From NCBI GenBank assembly GCA_031281635.1, contig JAITFC010000015.1, forward strand, positions 1 to 16,555: DNA of 16,555 nucleotides. Reading direction: 5' to 3'. Both the position numbers and the translations under genes were made by a program. Shown here in pieces: positions 1 through 7,133 of this stretch. This stretch comes from Puniceicoccales bacterium (GTDB lineage: Bacteria; Verrucomicrobiota; Verrucomicrobiia; Opitutales; JAIRLM01). The notes under the pieces are model-generated. The model ran no database searches and was not told the origin of the DNA. It worked only from the letters and a program-made list of their open reading frames with translations. The stretch's first letter is position 1, and each line of letters begins with the position of its first letter.

Positions 1-201
1 CAGGAGCTGATGCCGGAGCAGGAGCTGGTGCAGGAGCCGATGCCGGAGCTGGTGCAGGTGCTGATGCCGGAGCTGGAGCAGGAGCTGATGCCGGAGCAGG
101 AGCTGGTGCAGGTGCTGATGCCGGAGCTGGTGCAGGTGCTGATGCCGGAGCTGGTGCAGGTGCTGATGCCGGAGCTGGTGCAGGTGCTGATGCCGGAGCT
201 G
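1..201. repeat. 24/30-bp tandem repeat inside the partial gene
   Basis: A GC-rich unit containing GATGCCGGAGCTGG recurs eight times. Its ATG anchors lie at 10, 40, 64, 88, 118, 142, 166 and 190, giving spacings of 30, 24, 24, 30, 24, 24 and 24. All spacings are multiples of three, so the minus-strand frame (ASAPAPAP units of 8 or 10 residues) is kept. Such arrays change copy number by slippage. The array continues to the left edge, so its full length is unknown. Confidence 0.9.
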
Positions 202-1180
202 GTTCTGGTTCTGGTGCTGGTTCTGGAGCTGGTTCGTATGGGTATGGACCTACAATGAGGTGTCCACTCCGGATCTCGCTGCCCAACCACCCTCCAAAGC
301 GGAGAAAACTTTCCGATCCGTGATCGGAATCCGTATGCTGATTTTGTGCGCAACTTATGAAGCCATACATTTCGTCGTTTTTTTGTCCATTTTCAACTAA
401 TTGGCCATGTCCGTATTTTAGTTGTTGGCCAAATTCAACCCATACGCATGGCGAACCACTTTCCCTAACTTCTTGGGTTGTCGCTAAATGTACGGTGTCA
501 TGACAAATCGTACAACGTCGTATGGCCGCATTGCAGGCATGGAGATATGCACCATTAACAGTGTCGTGAATTTGTTTAATGAGATCGGGATTTGATTTGC
601 CTACCATTGGCTCGATTGCGTGCAAGGATTGCTGCACAGCGTCGGCGATTACAAAGGCTAAGAAAGCTGACCCATTTCCAATGAGGCCATGTACGCAATC
701 ATTAATTTTTCCACACATACTTGTAAAGTGTTGCGTGGCATTGTCACCTGCTAGATATGGGGAAGAGATACACTGTCGGATAAAGTCATTGATCACAGGT
801 TTAACTGCATCATAAATACTCGTTCCATCTTGATTGCACCGTCTCCAGGAGACGTTAGAATTAACATCTTCTTCGTTAAGGTTGCTAAAATGTGCCAGGA
901 AAGTCATAATGCCAATGCCAACATGCTCACATCCACGCGTTTGGTTGAGCTGCGATAAGGTGTCTGGGTGAATTTCAAGCTTTTTATATAATTCGTCCAA
1001 AGCATTCACTTTCGCATACATCTTTTGTGTGTTGACATCAATGCTATATGGTGTAGGTGTACTAAGAGACAACATTGGTGTAATGTTGTCAGAATGCACA
1101 GAAATTGCAAGCTTTTTTACAATGGCCGGCGGCAAAGTTTCAGGAAATTTAGTAGGATAGCGTAAGTAGCGTATTGTCAC
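1..1180 (-). CDS. Unrecognised protein with Pro/Ala/Ser repeat tail, partial (runs off left edge)
   Basis: The minus strand is open from 1180 to base 2 (393 codons) with no stop, so the gene continues beyond the window. I translated it base by base and recognise no family. Residues 1-310 are mixed and polar with about 11 cysteines, including a CTICH motif near residue 223. There is no signal peptide and no clear membrane helix. From about residue 316 the protein becomes PEPAPEP and then repeats of the type ASAPAPAP, resembling proline-rich spacer arms such as that of TonB. The start is uncertain: GTG at 1180 gives a 32-bp overlap with the upstream gene and only a weak ribosome site; ATG at 1075 also lacks one; the frame stays open upstream to an ATG at 1378. 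It follows the pilus-like genes and may be co-transcribed with them. Its first 1.1 kb look more AT-rich than its neighbours. The opposite-strand frame over the repeats (Gly/Ala-rich) is a shadow. Confidence 0.75.
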   Translation of the reverse strand, partial: MTIRYLRYPTKFPETLPPAIVKKLAISVHSDNITPMLSLSTPTPYSIDVNTQKMYAKVNALDELYKKLEIHPDTLSQLNQTRGCEHVGIGIMTFLAHFSNLNEEDVNSNVSWRRCNQDGTSIYDAVKPVINDFIRQCISSPYLAGDNATQHFTSMCGKINDCVHGLIGNGSAFLAFVIADAVQQSLHAIEPMVGKSNPDLIKQIHDTVNGAYLHACNAAIRRCTICHDTVHLATTQEVRESGSPCVWVEFGQQLKYGHGQLVENGQKNDEMYGFISCAQNQHTDSDHGSESFLRFGGWLGSEIRSGHLIVGPYPYEPAPEPAPEPEPAPASAPAPAPASAPAPAPASAPAPAPASAPAPAPAPASAPAPAPASAPAPAPASAPAPAPAPASAP

Positions 1181-1937
1181 CGATTTCTCGAATTGTGACG
1201 AGATGTTGTTGCGGATCGGCGTAGACAAGTTCGTAGGTTTCTTGGCCCGCAGAAAATGTGTCACCGATGTGCTCGAGATGAAAGAATTGTCGATCGCCGT
1301 CGTACTCCATGGCGATCTCTGCGATGAAATTTTTTTCCGCAAAAACATCTTCAAACGCCAGCAGGTGCGAACTGCCATCGCGGCCATCCAGTACGCGCAC
1401 AATCGGCGAAGTGGCAGATGACGCGTCGGCATCCGTTGGAGCAAGTTCGCAATCTTGCACAAAAAAATCTGCCTCTTCTGCGGCGGTGCCACTATTCATG
1501 GCGTAGAGTTTGTCCGTGTGCCGGTCTCGAATAAAGATGTGCAACTCTTCGGTGCTGTCTTTTACAAAACCTTCCAATTGCAAGCGATAGGGAATTTCGT
1601 CGATGTTCGTGAGTTTGAGCACGGGGTTCTCATTTCCCTCTCCGGGAACGTGCGCGATGAGTCGACCGCCCTTTAATTCTATGGCCGGCGGCGTGAAAAT
1701 TTCGTACATCCACGGGCCATCGTTGCGGCAGGGCATCGGAGCGGACCAGTCAAAGTTGGGGAGTAATCTGAACTCATTTTCCTCATCATTTATGGAAGTA
1801 TTTCGCATAAGGGCATTTACGTCGAGAGTCGGCCGCATGCGGAGCATGTTGAAAAAGAAAACTCCTACGGCAATGGTGCAGGCGGCGGCAAGGGCCCAAA
1901 TGCTCCGATGAAGATTGTGAAAAAAATTACCGTACAT
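1149..1937 (-). CDS. Amuc_1099-like pilus-system inner-membrane protein
   Basis: 262 residues. A short cytoplasmic N-terminus is followed by one membrane helix (about residues 13-30). The periplasmic part contains PWMYEIFTPPAIEL (residues 75-88), the kind of 'FTPP' segment I associate with the Amuc_1099 family of Verrucomicrobia pilus-like operons. A C-terminal beta-rich section follows (about 205-262), with a YELVYADPQQHLVTIRE stretch. The start is supported by a strong ribosome site (GGAGGAGAG) ending six bases before ATG 1937. The gene begins 20 bp after the PilO-like gene and is the third gene of a tight run. The likely role is a structural, PilP-like or accessory subunit of the inner-membrane platform. 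The family assignment rests on order and motif only; the operon membership is firmer than the name. Confidence 0.65.
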   Translation of the reverse strand: MYGNFFHNLHRSIWALAAACTIAVGVFFFNMLRMRPTLDVNALMRNTSINDEENEFRLLPNFDWSAPMPCRNDGPWMYEIFTPPAIELKGGRLIAHVPGEGNENPVLKLTNIDEIPYRLQLEGFVKDSTEELHIFIRDRHTDKLYAMNSGTAAEEADFFVQDCELAPTDADASSATSPIVRVLDGRDGSSHLLAFEDVFAEKNFIAEIAMEYDGDRQFFHLEHIGDTFSAGQETYELVYADPQQHLVTIREIGDNTLLTLSY

Positions 1938-1957
1938 TACTCTCCTCCGCTACGTTA

Positions 1958-2818
1958 TCATTTCCCAACCGCCAGCAAATCCACCCACTCCAATACGACC
2001 GTGCATTCCACCGGTTTCGGATCGACAACCATCCAATTGCCGCGCTCATTGGCGCGATTGTGGCCGTGTGCGGCGCGGACACGGATTAGACGCGGTACGA
2101 CAGGCAGAAGAAATTCCTCCAGAGCGTTCATGAATCGCCGCAGCGTAGCCGTGTGACAGTAAAATTTCAATTGAAATAAATGCGTGTCACAGCCCAAAAC
2201 AGGCCTCAGAGACAAGATGTTGCGGCCGTCAAAGAGGTCATTGGCAAGCAGTGACAGTTCCGCGGTGGAAGAACTTTCTCTGGCTATGGCCTCGAAGCGT
2301 AGATCGCCGGTGGACGCACCGTAAAGCAGGCGCACGAGGATATCGATCTTAGCTAACTCTTTCTTCCACAGTGGCAACAAACCGTCAGACATCTGTCCAA
2401 TTTGCAGCGTATCGGAAAATCCAAACTTCCCTCCATCGAGTAGTGTCACGTGATATTCTTCGGCCAGGGCGCGTAAATTTTTCTCCGTTTCCAAAATTTC
2501 AAAGTAAAATTCCGCCCGGCTAGGAACGCGCACCTCCGGCAGTTCCAATTCCTTCCGCTGACGCGCATTAATGGCCGATGCAAAGCGCTTTTTGTCCTCA
2601 TCGACTCTCTCACGTAGCCGCGCAAAATCCTCCTCACTGCCCATGCCACCGCGCGTTTTCAAGTAAATGAGATCCGTATAAACATCTTCGCATTCTCTCT
2701 TTAACTTCTCGTGCTCACTTTTTGCACTGTGGTACGCACCGAAAAAGGCCATCGTGAAAATCAAGATCACGGTTGCTGTGGTCCACGAAATGTAGCGACT
2801 GCGGCGTATGGGATCCAT
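1958..2818 (-). CDS. PilO-like (Amuc_1100-type) pilus assembly protein
   Basis: 286 residues from ATG 2818. A basic N-terminus (MDPIRRSRY) is followed by one membrane helix (about 10-29), a charged coiled-coil stretch (about 30-90) and a periplasmic alpha/beta domain. The last part has the mixed strand-helix pattern of PilO/GspM ferredoxin-like domains. The frame is open 39 codons further upstream, inside the preceding gene. ATG 2818 is preferred because it has an AAGGAG ribosome site at proper spacing that overlaps the TAA of the upstream gene (TAAGGAG), a typical coupled arrangement. It acts in the inner membrane, where PilO partners PilN to link the cytoplasmic PilM ring to the secretin. 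In Akkermansia the positional equivalent is Amuc_1100. Homology is inferred from architecture and neighbours. Confidence 0.7.
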   Translation of the reverse strand: MDPIRRSRYISWTTATVILIFTMAFFGAYHSAKSEHEKLKRECEDVYTDLIYLKTRGGMGSEEDFARLRERVDEDKKRFASAINARQRKELELPEVRVPSRAEFYFEILETEKNLRALAEEYHVTLLDGGKFGFSDTLQIGQMSDGLLPLWKKELAKIDILVRLLYGASTGDLRFEAIARESSSTAELSLLANDLFDGRNILSLRPVLGCDTHLFQLKFYCHTATLRRFMNALEEFLLPVVPRLIRVRAAHGHNRANERGNWMVVDPKPVECTVVLEWVDLLAVGK

Positions 2819-2832
2819 GGTGCCAGTACTCC

Positions 2833-4596
2833 TTAAAATTCGTCGTGTCGCAGCAAGAGGCGGCAACGAAACGGTTGCAAATACTTCTCCCGCGCGGGGA
2901 TATTTATTTCTATTACGTCGGCAACACTCTCGCAATTGCGCAATTGTTGCATCAAATTATTCAAACGATCCAACGTTTGCGACTCCGAATCATATTTTTC
3001 CGGATTGTAAATCAGCAAATAACCGCCAACGAGAACGTTCGGCGCTTCCCCCTTTGTAACTACTTCCCTGGAATTACTCATGCGAAAGTCTTCCAACCAC
3101 GCGTCTGACGCGGCACTTAGACATGTTTGCAATTCGGAGAATAGGCGCAAATAATTTTCCTGGCGACGGCGAACGGTATCGATGCGATCAAAATTTTCCT
3201 GCAGTACGGCCCGCTGCGCATTAATCCCTTCCACCTGCTGCGCTCGCACCTTTGCCAGCATCCGCTGCGAAGAAGTTTCACGTAGATAATTTTTTAGCAG
3301 ATGATTTTGCGTATTGCGATATAGAATTCCCAATCCCAAAAGCGTCCAGACAAAAACAAGGGCCGCAACGCAAGCACGCATGCACTGGGAACGGATCCGC
3401 CTCCTGATGACCAGATCCGGCAGAAGCGGTGATCGCGTGGCATTTTTTCCCAAGTCGTTGGCCAATGTCCGCAAAATGCGCATCCATGTCAAATCACCCA
3501 CGGCGGAAATTGCCCTGTGCAAAAAACGTGACATGCGCATGGCTGGCAACAAATCCATTCGCACTGCCTGCAATTTGTGTTTTTCCGAGAGAATCTGCAG
3601 CAAACGCTCCGAATGAATTTCTTCACTGCACAGGTAAAGTTTCGCAATATGCTTTCCCCGACAACGATGAACAAATTGCAATTCCGTTTTTTCGATCTCC
3701 TCGCTCAGCTGAATCAAAAATGCCGCGATGCGACCTTCCATTCGCACTCGCAAGTCTTCGTCCTCGATTTCTCTACCTTTCAACCAGGAATGCAGAGAAG
3801 CGCTGGCATTTTTCTTGGAAATTTCCTCCCCATCCTCGCCGGGGAGCGCATCGAATAACTTGTTCCAGCCAAACGGTAAACGGCGCATGTACGGCCGTGC
3901 TCCACCCCAAAATAGCAGCGAAATACTATGCCGTCCGACGCACACCTGTGCCCGCGTATCCCCTGAAGCCAGGCACATTCCCTGGGCAAAATCTGCCATG
4001 GCCGGAAAAACAGCACCGTCGGGAAAAACATTTCCCGTGGCCAGCAAATCAAAGAGCGGAGTCAATTGTGCGCGGCGTTCGGCAAACACGTAGCCATCGC
4101 GCAAATTTTCACCGGCCGGTAAAAATTCCCAGGAAAAATCCCGCTCCTTCATCGGCATATCCATTTCCAATGCTTCCGCTGCCGTTGCGCGAAGTAAATG
4201 TAACGCAACATCTTTCGGCATAGATAGCCACTTAATTAGCGGTGAGAATTCCGGAAGAATGAGCGTACACGGATGGCGACGAAACGTATTTGGCATGGAA
4301 AAAAGCGCGGCGGACAGCGCATTCCACCACGATGCCTCCCCAAACACTCCCCCAATGGCCACGCGATGAAAGTCATGCAGTGCAAAACCATCGGTTTGAC
4401 AGCGAACGCAAACGGCAACGAGCTCATCCGGCGACAGCACAATCACAACGTGCGATTCACTCCCGCGCGCTCCCGCCGCCGCCAAAATCTCCCCTACTTC
4501 TTCAGCCAAGCCTCGGCGCACATCGCGCAGTATGGACAAGGCGACTAAGGATGTAAATAGCAAAGCATTGCCAATTCGCAAAAAATTTACTACCAT
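2833..4596 (-). CDS. PilM-PilN-like (GspL-like) fusion protein
   Basis: 587 residues. Residues about 48-370 read as a PilM/GspL-type actin-like cytoplasmic domain (opening strand SHVVIVLSPDELVAVCVR). One membrane helix follows (about 407-426, VAALVFVWTLLGLGILY), then a coiled coil (430-490) and a C-terminal alpha/beta domain (500-587) like the periplasmic part of PilN. The gene therefore seems to combine PilM and PilN, as GspL does in type II secretion and as in the Akkermansia Amuc_1101 arrangement. The N-terminal 47 residues are odd: a hydrophobic stretch (4-23) precedes the expected first strand. A later start is possible, for example the TTG at codon 38, preceded by GGGGAG, although that spacing is short. 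ATG 4596 has only a weak GGAT site. It is the first gene of the pilus-like run, 116 bp after comM, with no clear terminator or promoter in that gap. Confidence 0.65.
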   Translation of the reverse strand: MVVNFLRIGNALLFTSLVALSILRDVRRGLAEEVGEILAAAGARGSESHVVIVLSPDELVAVCVRCQTDGFALHDFHRVAIGGVFGEASWWNALSAALFSMPNTFRRHPCTLILPEFSPLIKWLSMPKDVALHLLRATAAEALEMDMPMKERDFSWEFLPAGENLRDGYVFAERRAQLTPLFDLLATGNVFPDGAVFPAMADFAQGMCLASGDTRAQVCVGRHSISLLFWGGARPYMRRLPFGWNKLFDALPGEDGEEISKKNASASLHSWLKGREIEDEDLRVRMEGRIAAFLIQLSEEIEKTELQFVHRCRGKHIAKLYLCSEEIHSERLLQILSEKHKLQAVRMDLLPAMRMSRFLHRAISAVGDLTWMRILRTLANDLGKNATRSPLLPDLVIRRRIRSQCMRACVAALVFVWTLLGLGILYRNTQNHLLKNYLRETSSQRMLAKVRAQQVEGINAQRAVLQENFDRIDTVRRRQENYLRLFSELQTCLSAASDAWLEDFRMSNSREVVTKGEAPNVLVGGYLLIYNPEKYDSESQTLDRLNNLMQQLRNCESVADVIEINIPAREKYLQPFRCRLLLRHDEF

Positions 4597-4712
4597 TTCA
4601 GATCCAACCGGAAATAAGTCCCTGGCCCAGGAGCATGGCGCTACACGCTAGCTTTTGGGACTGATCGCAGTGGAAATCTCAGGCGGCCAATGCGTAAAGT
4701 AGTTCTGTGGGT

Positions 4713-6227
4713 TTACGTGATATCCAGAAGGCGATACTGCAAGGCTTCCAAAATATGGAATGGAATGATGTTCTCGCAGTCGCATATGTCGGCAATTGTG
4801 CGAGCAACGCGGAGAACGCGGCCACAGGCGCGGGCGGATAGTGCACCTTGGTCCATCGCGCACTTTACAAGATCGGTTTCTTCCGCGCCAAGGACACAAA
4901 ATTTCCGAACAAGTCCGTCGGGGATACGGGCATTGCAATAGATTTTTTTTCCGGCAAAGCGTTTTTTTTGCCGTTCGCGAGCTGCAGCCACGCGAATGCG
5001 GATTTGCTCGGAAGTTTCTCCATAGGTTTGTCCTGCAAATATTTCTGGCGAAACAGATGGCACGTCAATGTGCATGTCCATGCGGTCAAGGAGCGGACCA
5101 CTGATGCGGGAGCGATAGTCGCAAATTTGTTTCCTGGAGCAAGTGCAGCGGCGTTTTTTGGATCCAAGATAGCCGCAGGGGCACGGATTCATGGCAGCCA
5201 CGAGTGTGAAACTGCTGGGGAATCGGACTTTACCGATACTTCTGGAAATGGAGACAAAACCGTCGTCCAGCGGCTGGCGCAACGATTCCAGGGTGTTTCT
5301 TGCAAATTCGGCCAGTTCGTCGAGGAAAAGAATGCCGTTGTGCGCGAGAGAAATTTCTCCGGGACGCGGATTCGACCCGCCGCCAACGAGTCCAACGCGG
5401 CTAATTGTGTGATGCGGTGCGCGGAATGGTCGACCGATGGAGAGTTGGCTGTCGGAGAAAAAAGTTCCGGCGGTGGAATGGATGGCGCGAATTTCGATGA
5501 GTTCGTCGAGCGTTGGCGGAGGCATGATTGTCGGTAGTCTCTTGGCAATCATTGATTTCCCCACTCCAGGACAGCCGACCATGACCAAATTGTGTCCGCC
5601 AGCTACGGCAACTTCTGCCGCGCGTTTGGCCAGTTCCTGCCCGCGAATGTCGGAAAAATCCAAGTCGCCATAGCTGCCCGTCTCCCATTTTTCGTGTGGC
5701 AGTGGTTGGAGTGAATCGCGCTTTTCTAAAAAACGGGCCACTTCGCCAAGAGATTCCACGCCGTAAATGTCAATGCCATCAATGAGTACGGCTTCCTTGG
5801 CGGACGTTTTCGGCAATAGAACCCCGCGCAGGCCTTGCCGCTTGGCCTGGATGGCTAGTGCAACGGCACCGCGGATGGGGAGGACCTTCCCGGATAGACT
5901 CAATTCCCCGGCGATGAGAAAGTCTGATGCGGATCCATTAATTTGTCCGCTCGCCAAAAGAACGCCGATGGCAATGGGAAGGTCATACATTGGGCCCTCC
6001 TTGCGGATGTGTCCCGGAGATAGATTAATTGTCGTGCGCGTGTGAGGTAGTTTAAATTTGCTATTCTGCAGCGCCGAACAAACGCGATCCAGTGACTCTT
6101 TCACCGCCGCATCGGGGAGGCCTACCAGGACGAGGCGCAGTTCTCCGCGCTCGCCGGTATTCACTTCCACCGCAACGGCTAATGATTCCACGCCCCAGAG
6201 AGCTCCCGAATGAACACTGGCCAACAT
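4713..6227 (-). CDS. comM: ComM/YifB family Mg-chelatase-like AAA+ ATPase
   Basis: 504 residues, the normal full length. The N-terminal Lon-protease-like S5 fold (about 1-175) begins with the family-typical MLASVHSGALWGVE. The AAA+ core has Walker A GCPGVGKS (218-225), Walker B ILFLDE (299-304) and a sensor-1 asparagine in AMNPCPCG (345-352). A cysteine pair set CPCG...CTC (349-363) is followed by the C-terminal Mg-chelatase-type lid (to 504). ComM is a hexameric helicase that promotes branch migration during integration of transformed DNA in naturally competent bacteria; it is also widespread in other species as YifB. The N-terminus matches the family, so the start is secure even though the ribosome site is weak. 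Having it next to pilus-platform genes fits a competence theme, but that link is inference. Confidence 0.95.
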   Translation of the reverse strand: MLASVHSGALWGVESLAVAVEVNTGERGELRLVLVGLPDAAVKESLDRVCSALQNSKFKLPHTRTTINLSPGHIRKEGPMYDLPIAIGVLLASGQINGSASDFLIAGELSLSGKVLPIRGAVALAIQAKRQGLRGVLLPKTSAKEAVLIDGIDIYGVESLGEVARFLEKRDSLQPLPHEKWETGSYGDLDFSDIRGQELAKRAAEVAVAGGHNLVMVGCPGVGKSMIAKRLPTIMPPPTLDELIEIRAIHSTAGTFFSDSQLSIGRPFRAPHHTISRVGLVGGGSNPRPGEISLAHNGILFLDELAEFARNTLESLRQPLDDGFVSISRSIGKVRFPSSFTLVAAMNPCPCGYLGSKKRRCTCSRKQICDYRSRISGPLLDRMDMHIDVPSVSPEIFAGQTYGETSEQIRIRVAAARERQKKRFAGKKIYCNARIPDGLVRKFCVLGAEETDLVKCAMDQGALSARACGRVLRVARTIADICDCENIIPFHILEALQYRLLDIT

Positions 6228-6372
6228 TTACGCGTAAGCCCAATGGTAGTTTTTTCATTTGTCAATTCGAAAAAAGAAGAATGGAATCATTGCGAAATTT
6301 TGCGGCTAGTATACCGTAATTGTTATATGTGAAAATCTTACCATAGCCATTAGAGTAAATGCATGTTTTTTG

Positions 6373-6401
6373 TTGAGATTTTTATGGACTTCCCATAAAA
6401 A
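6373..6401 (+). promoter_or_regulatory. Possible sigma-70 promoter for the first small membrane protein
   Basis: TTGAGA (6373-6378), a 17-bp spacer and TAAAAA (6396-6401) precede the gene at 6454. The predicted transcript would start near 6408 and carry a leader of about 46 nt. The -35 box is good and the -10 box is only fair. The rest of the gap between the divergent comM and this gene (6228-6372) holds AT-rich sequence with no gene that I can support. Confidence 0.4.
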
Positions 6402-6404
6402 AGA

Positions 6405-6453
6405 TTGCTTTTTCCCAAAATTGCATCTACAGCCCCAGAGAGGAGAAGTTGAC
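6405..6453 (+). repeat. Leader copy 1, shared with 7085-7133
   Basis: The 49 bases before the start codon at 6454 align without gaps to the 49 bases before 7134. The conserved parts are TTGC, a T-run, CAAAA, TGC and TCTA. An A-run lies just upstream in both copies. The match begins at the same distance from each start codon, as expected if gene and leader were duplicated together. Confidence 0.6.
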
Positions 6454-6840
6454 ATGGAATTGCCTTTGTTTTTTAGAAAAATATATAATGCGTTTGCAGT
6501 GACGAACGTGGGTGGTGCAAAGTATTCACCGGAAGACGATTCGTTTACGGAAGAAAGTGACCAAGTTTCGCTGCTAAAAATTCTTTTGCAATTCGAGTGT
6601 ATTGGAATGATTCTATTGGGTGGTTCCACATTGGCCGCAGTAAAATTCGGACTATGGCCAATTGTGTGCGGCTCACTCACAACATTCTGTGTGCCGATGG
6701 CTATTATACGCGCTCTTCTTATTAGCGTCGGCCGGGACTTGGCTATCGCCTATCTCGGCGTGGGATCCGCATTCGGCATCGCCAAAATTCTTGTCGATTG
6801 GCCGGCGACAATGGTCCGGGAAAGCATTCTGCGGATGTGA
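6454..6840 (+). CDS. Small three-helix membrane protein, unknown function (paralogue 1)
   Basis: 128 residues from ATG 6454, chosen because AGAGGAG lies directly upstream; the frame is open 28 codons further up but without a ribosome site. A polar N-terminus of about 42 residues is followed by three hydrophobic segments (about 44-65, 68-92 and 96-114) and a short basic tail. I recognise no family. The segment PIVCGSLTTFCV (69-80) resembles PSLCGGTIAAFCI in the plus-strand gene at 7134, and both genes share a leader, so they are probably diverged paralogues. The closely paired hydrophobic segments recall holins, small immunity proteins or bilobed inclusion-membrane proteins of Chlamydiae; none of these can be decided from sequence alone. 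These two genes run against the direction of every other gene in the window. Confidence 0.7.
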   Translation: MELPLFFRKIYNAFAVTNVGGAKYSPEDDSFTEESDQVSLLKILLQFECIGMILLGGSTLAAVKFGLWPIVCGSLTTFCVPMAIIRALLISVGRDLAIAYLGVGSAFGIAKILVDWPATMVRESILRM

Positions 6841-6897
6841 GTTGTGCTCCATGGTCGAGTAAATTTTGCCGAATTGCGCAGTTCACCCCCGCCCGAT

Positions 6898-6977
6898 TAG
6901 ACCCATTGCAAAATTCAAGAAAATCGCTTGGGAAGCAGCCTTAGATGCCAAATTTCAAGAATTTTGCAACGGGTCTA
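6898..6977. mobile_element. 80-bp MITE-like element with 19-bp terminal inverted repeats
   Basis: TAGACCCATTGCAAAATTC (6898-6916) is the reverse complement of GAATTTTGCAACGGGTCTA (6959-6977) except for one position. The 42-bp interior has no coding potential. Terminal repeats of this style (GACC..TTGCAAAATTC) resemble those of IS5-group insertion sequences. It lies in the 293-bp gap between the two small membrane-protein genes, which otherwise holds only the second leader. A hairpin with a transcription role for the upstream gene is an alternative. Confidence 0.6.
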
Positions 6978-7084
6978 TTGTGCCGCCGTTGCATATGATT
7001 TTGTGTTGCAACCCGGACTAACACTCTGATATTCAGAGGATTGGCGGATGCCTGAAGAGTTCCGAAAATTTTTTCAAAAAAAAC

Positions 7085-7133
7085 TTGCCTTTTTGCAAAA
7101 ATGCGTCTATGAATCCTCCAGAGGGAAAAAAAT
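7085..7133 (+). repeat. Leader copy 2, shared with 6405-6453
   Basis: This is the counterpart of the 49-base leader at 6405-6453, at identical distance from the start codon. A promoter in the equivalent upstream position (TGAAGA near 7053, A-run near 7076) is much weaker than in copy 1, so expression may differ. Confidence 0.6.

Noticed and set aside
1..201. CRISPR array
   Set aside because: Units are contiguous 24/30-bp repeats without unique spacers, and no cas genes are present.
10..258. Plus-strand MPELVQVL repeat frame, and a Gly/Ala-rich plus-strand frame 3-323
   Set aside because: Both are by-products of the 24/30-bp array. The minus strand is open far beyond the repeat (to 1180) with non-repetitive, protein-like sequence.
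311..329. 8-bp hairpin TTCCGATC/GATCGGAA
   Set aside because: It lies inside the minus-strand coding region with no T-run or intergenic position; probably incidental.
1..1180. Secretin (Amuc_1098/PilQ) identity for the partial gene, expected from gene order
   Set aside because: The visible 310 non-repetitive residues show no signal peptide, N-domain or secretin-like strand pattern.
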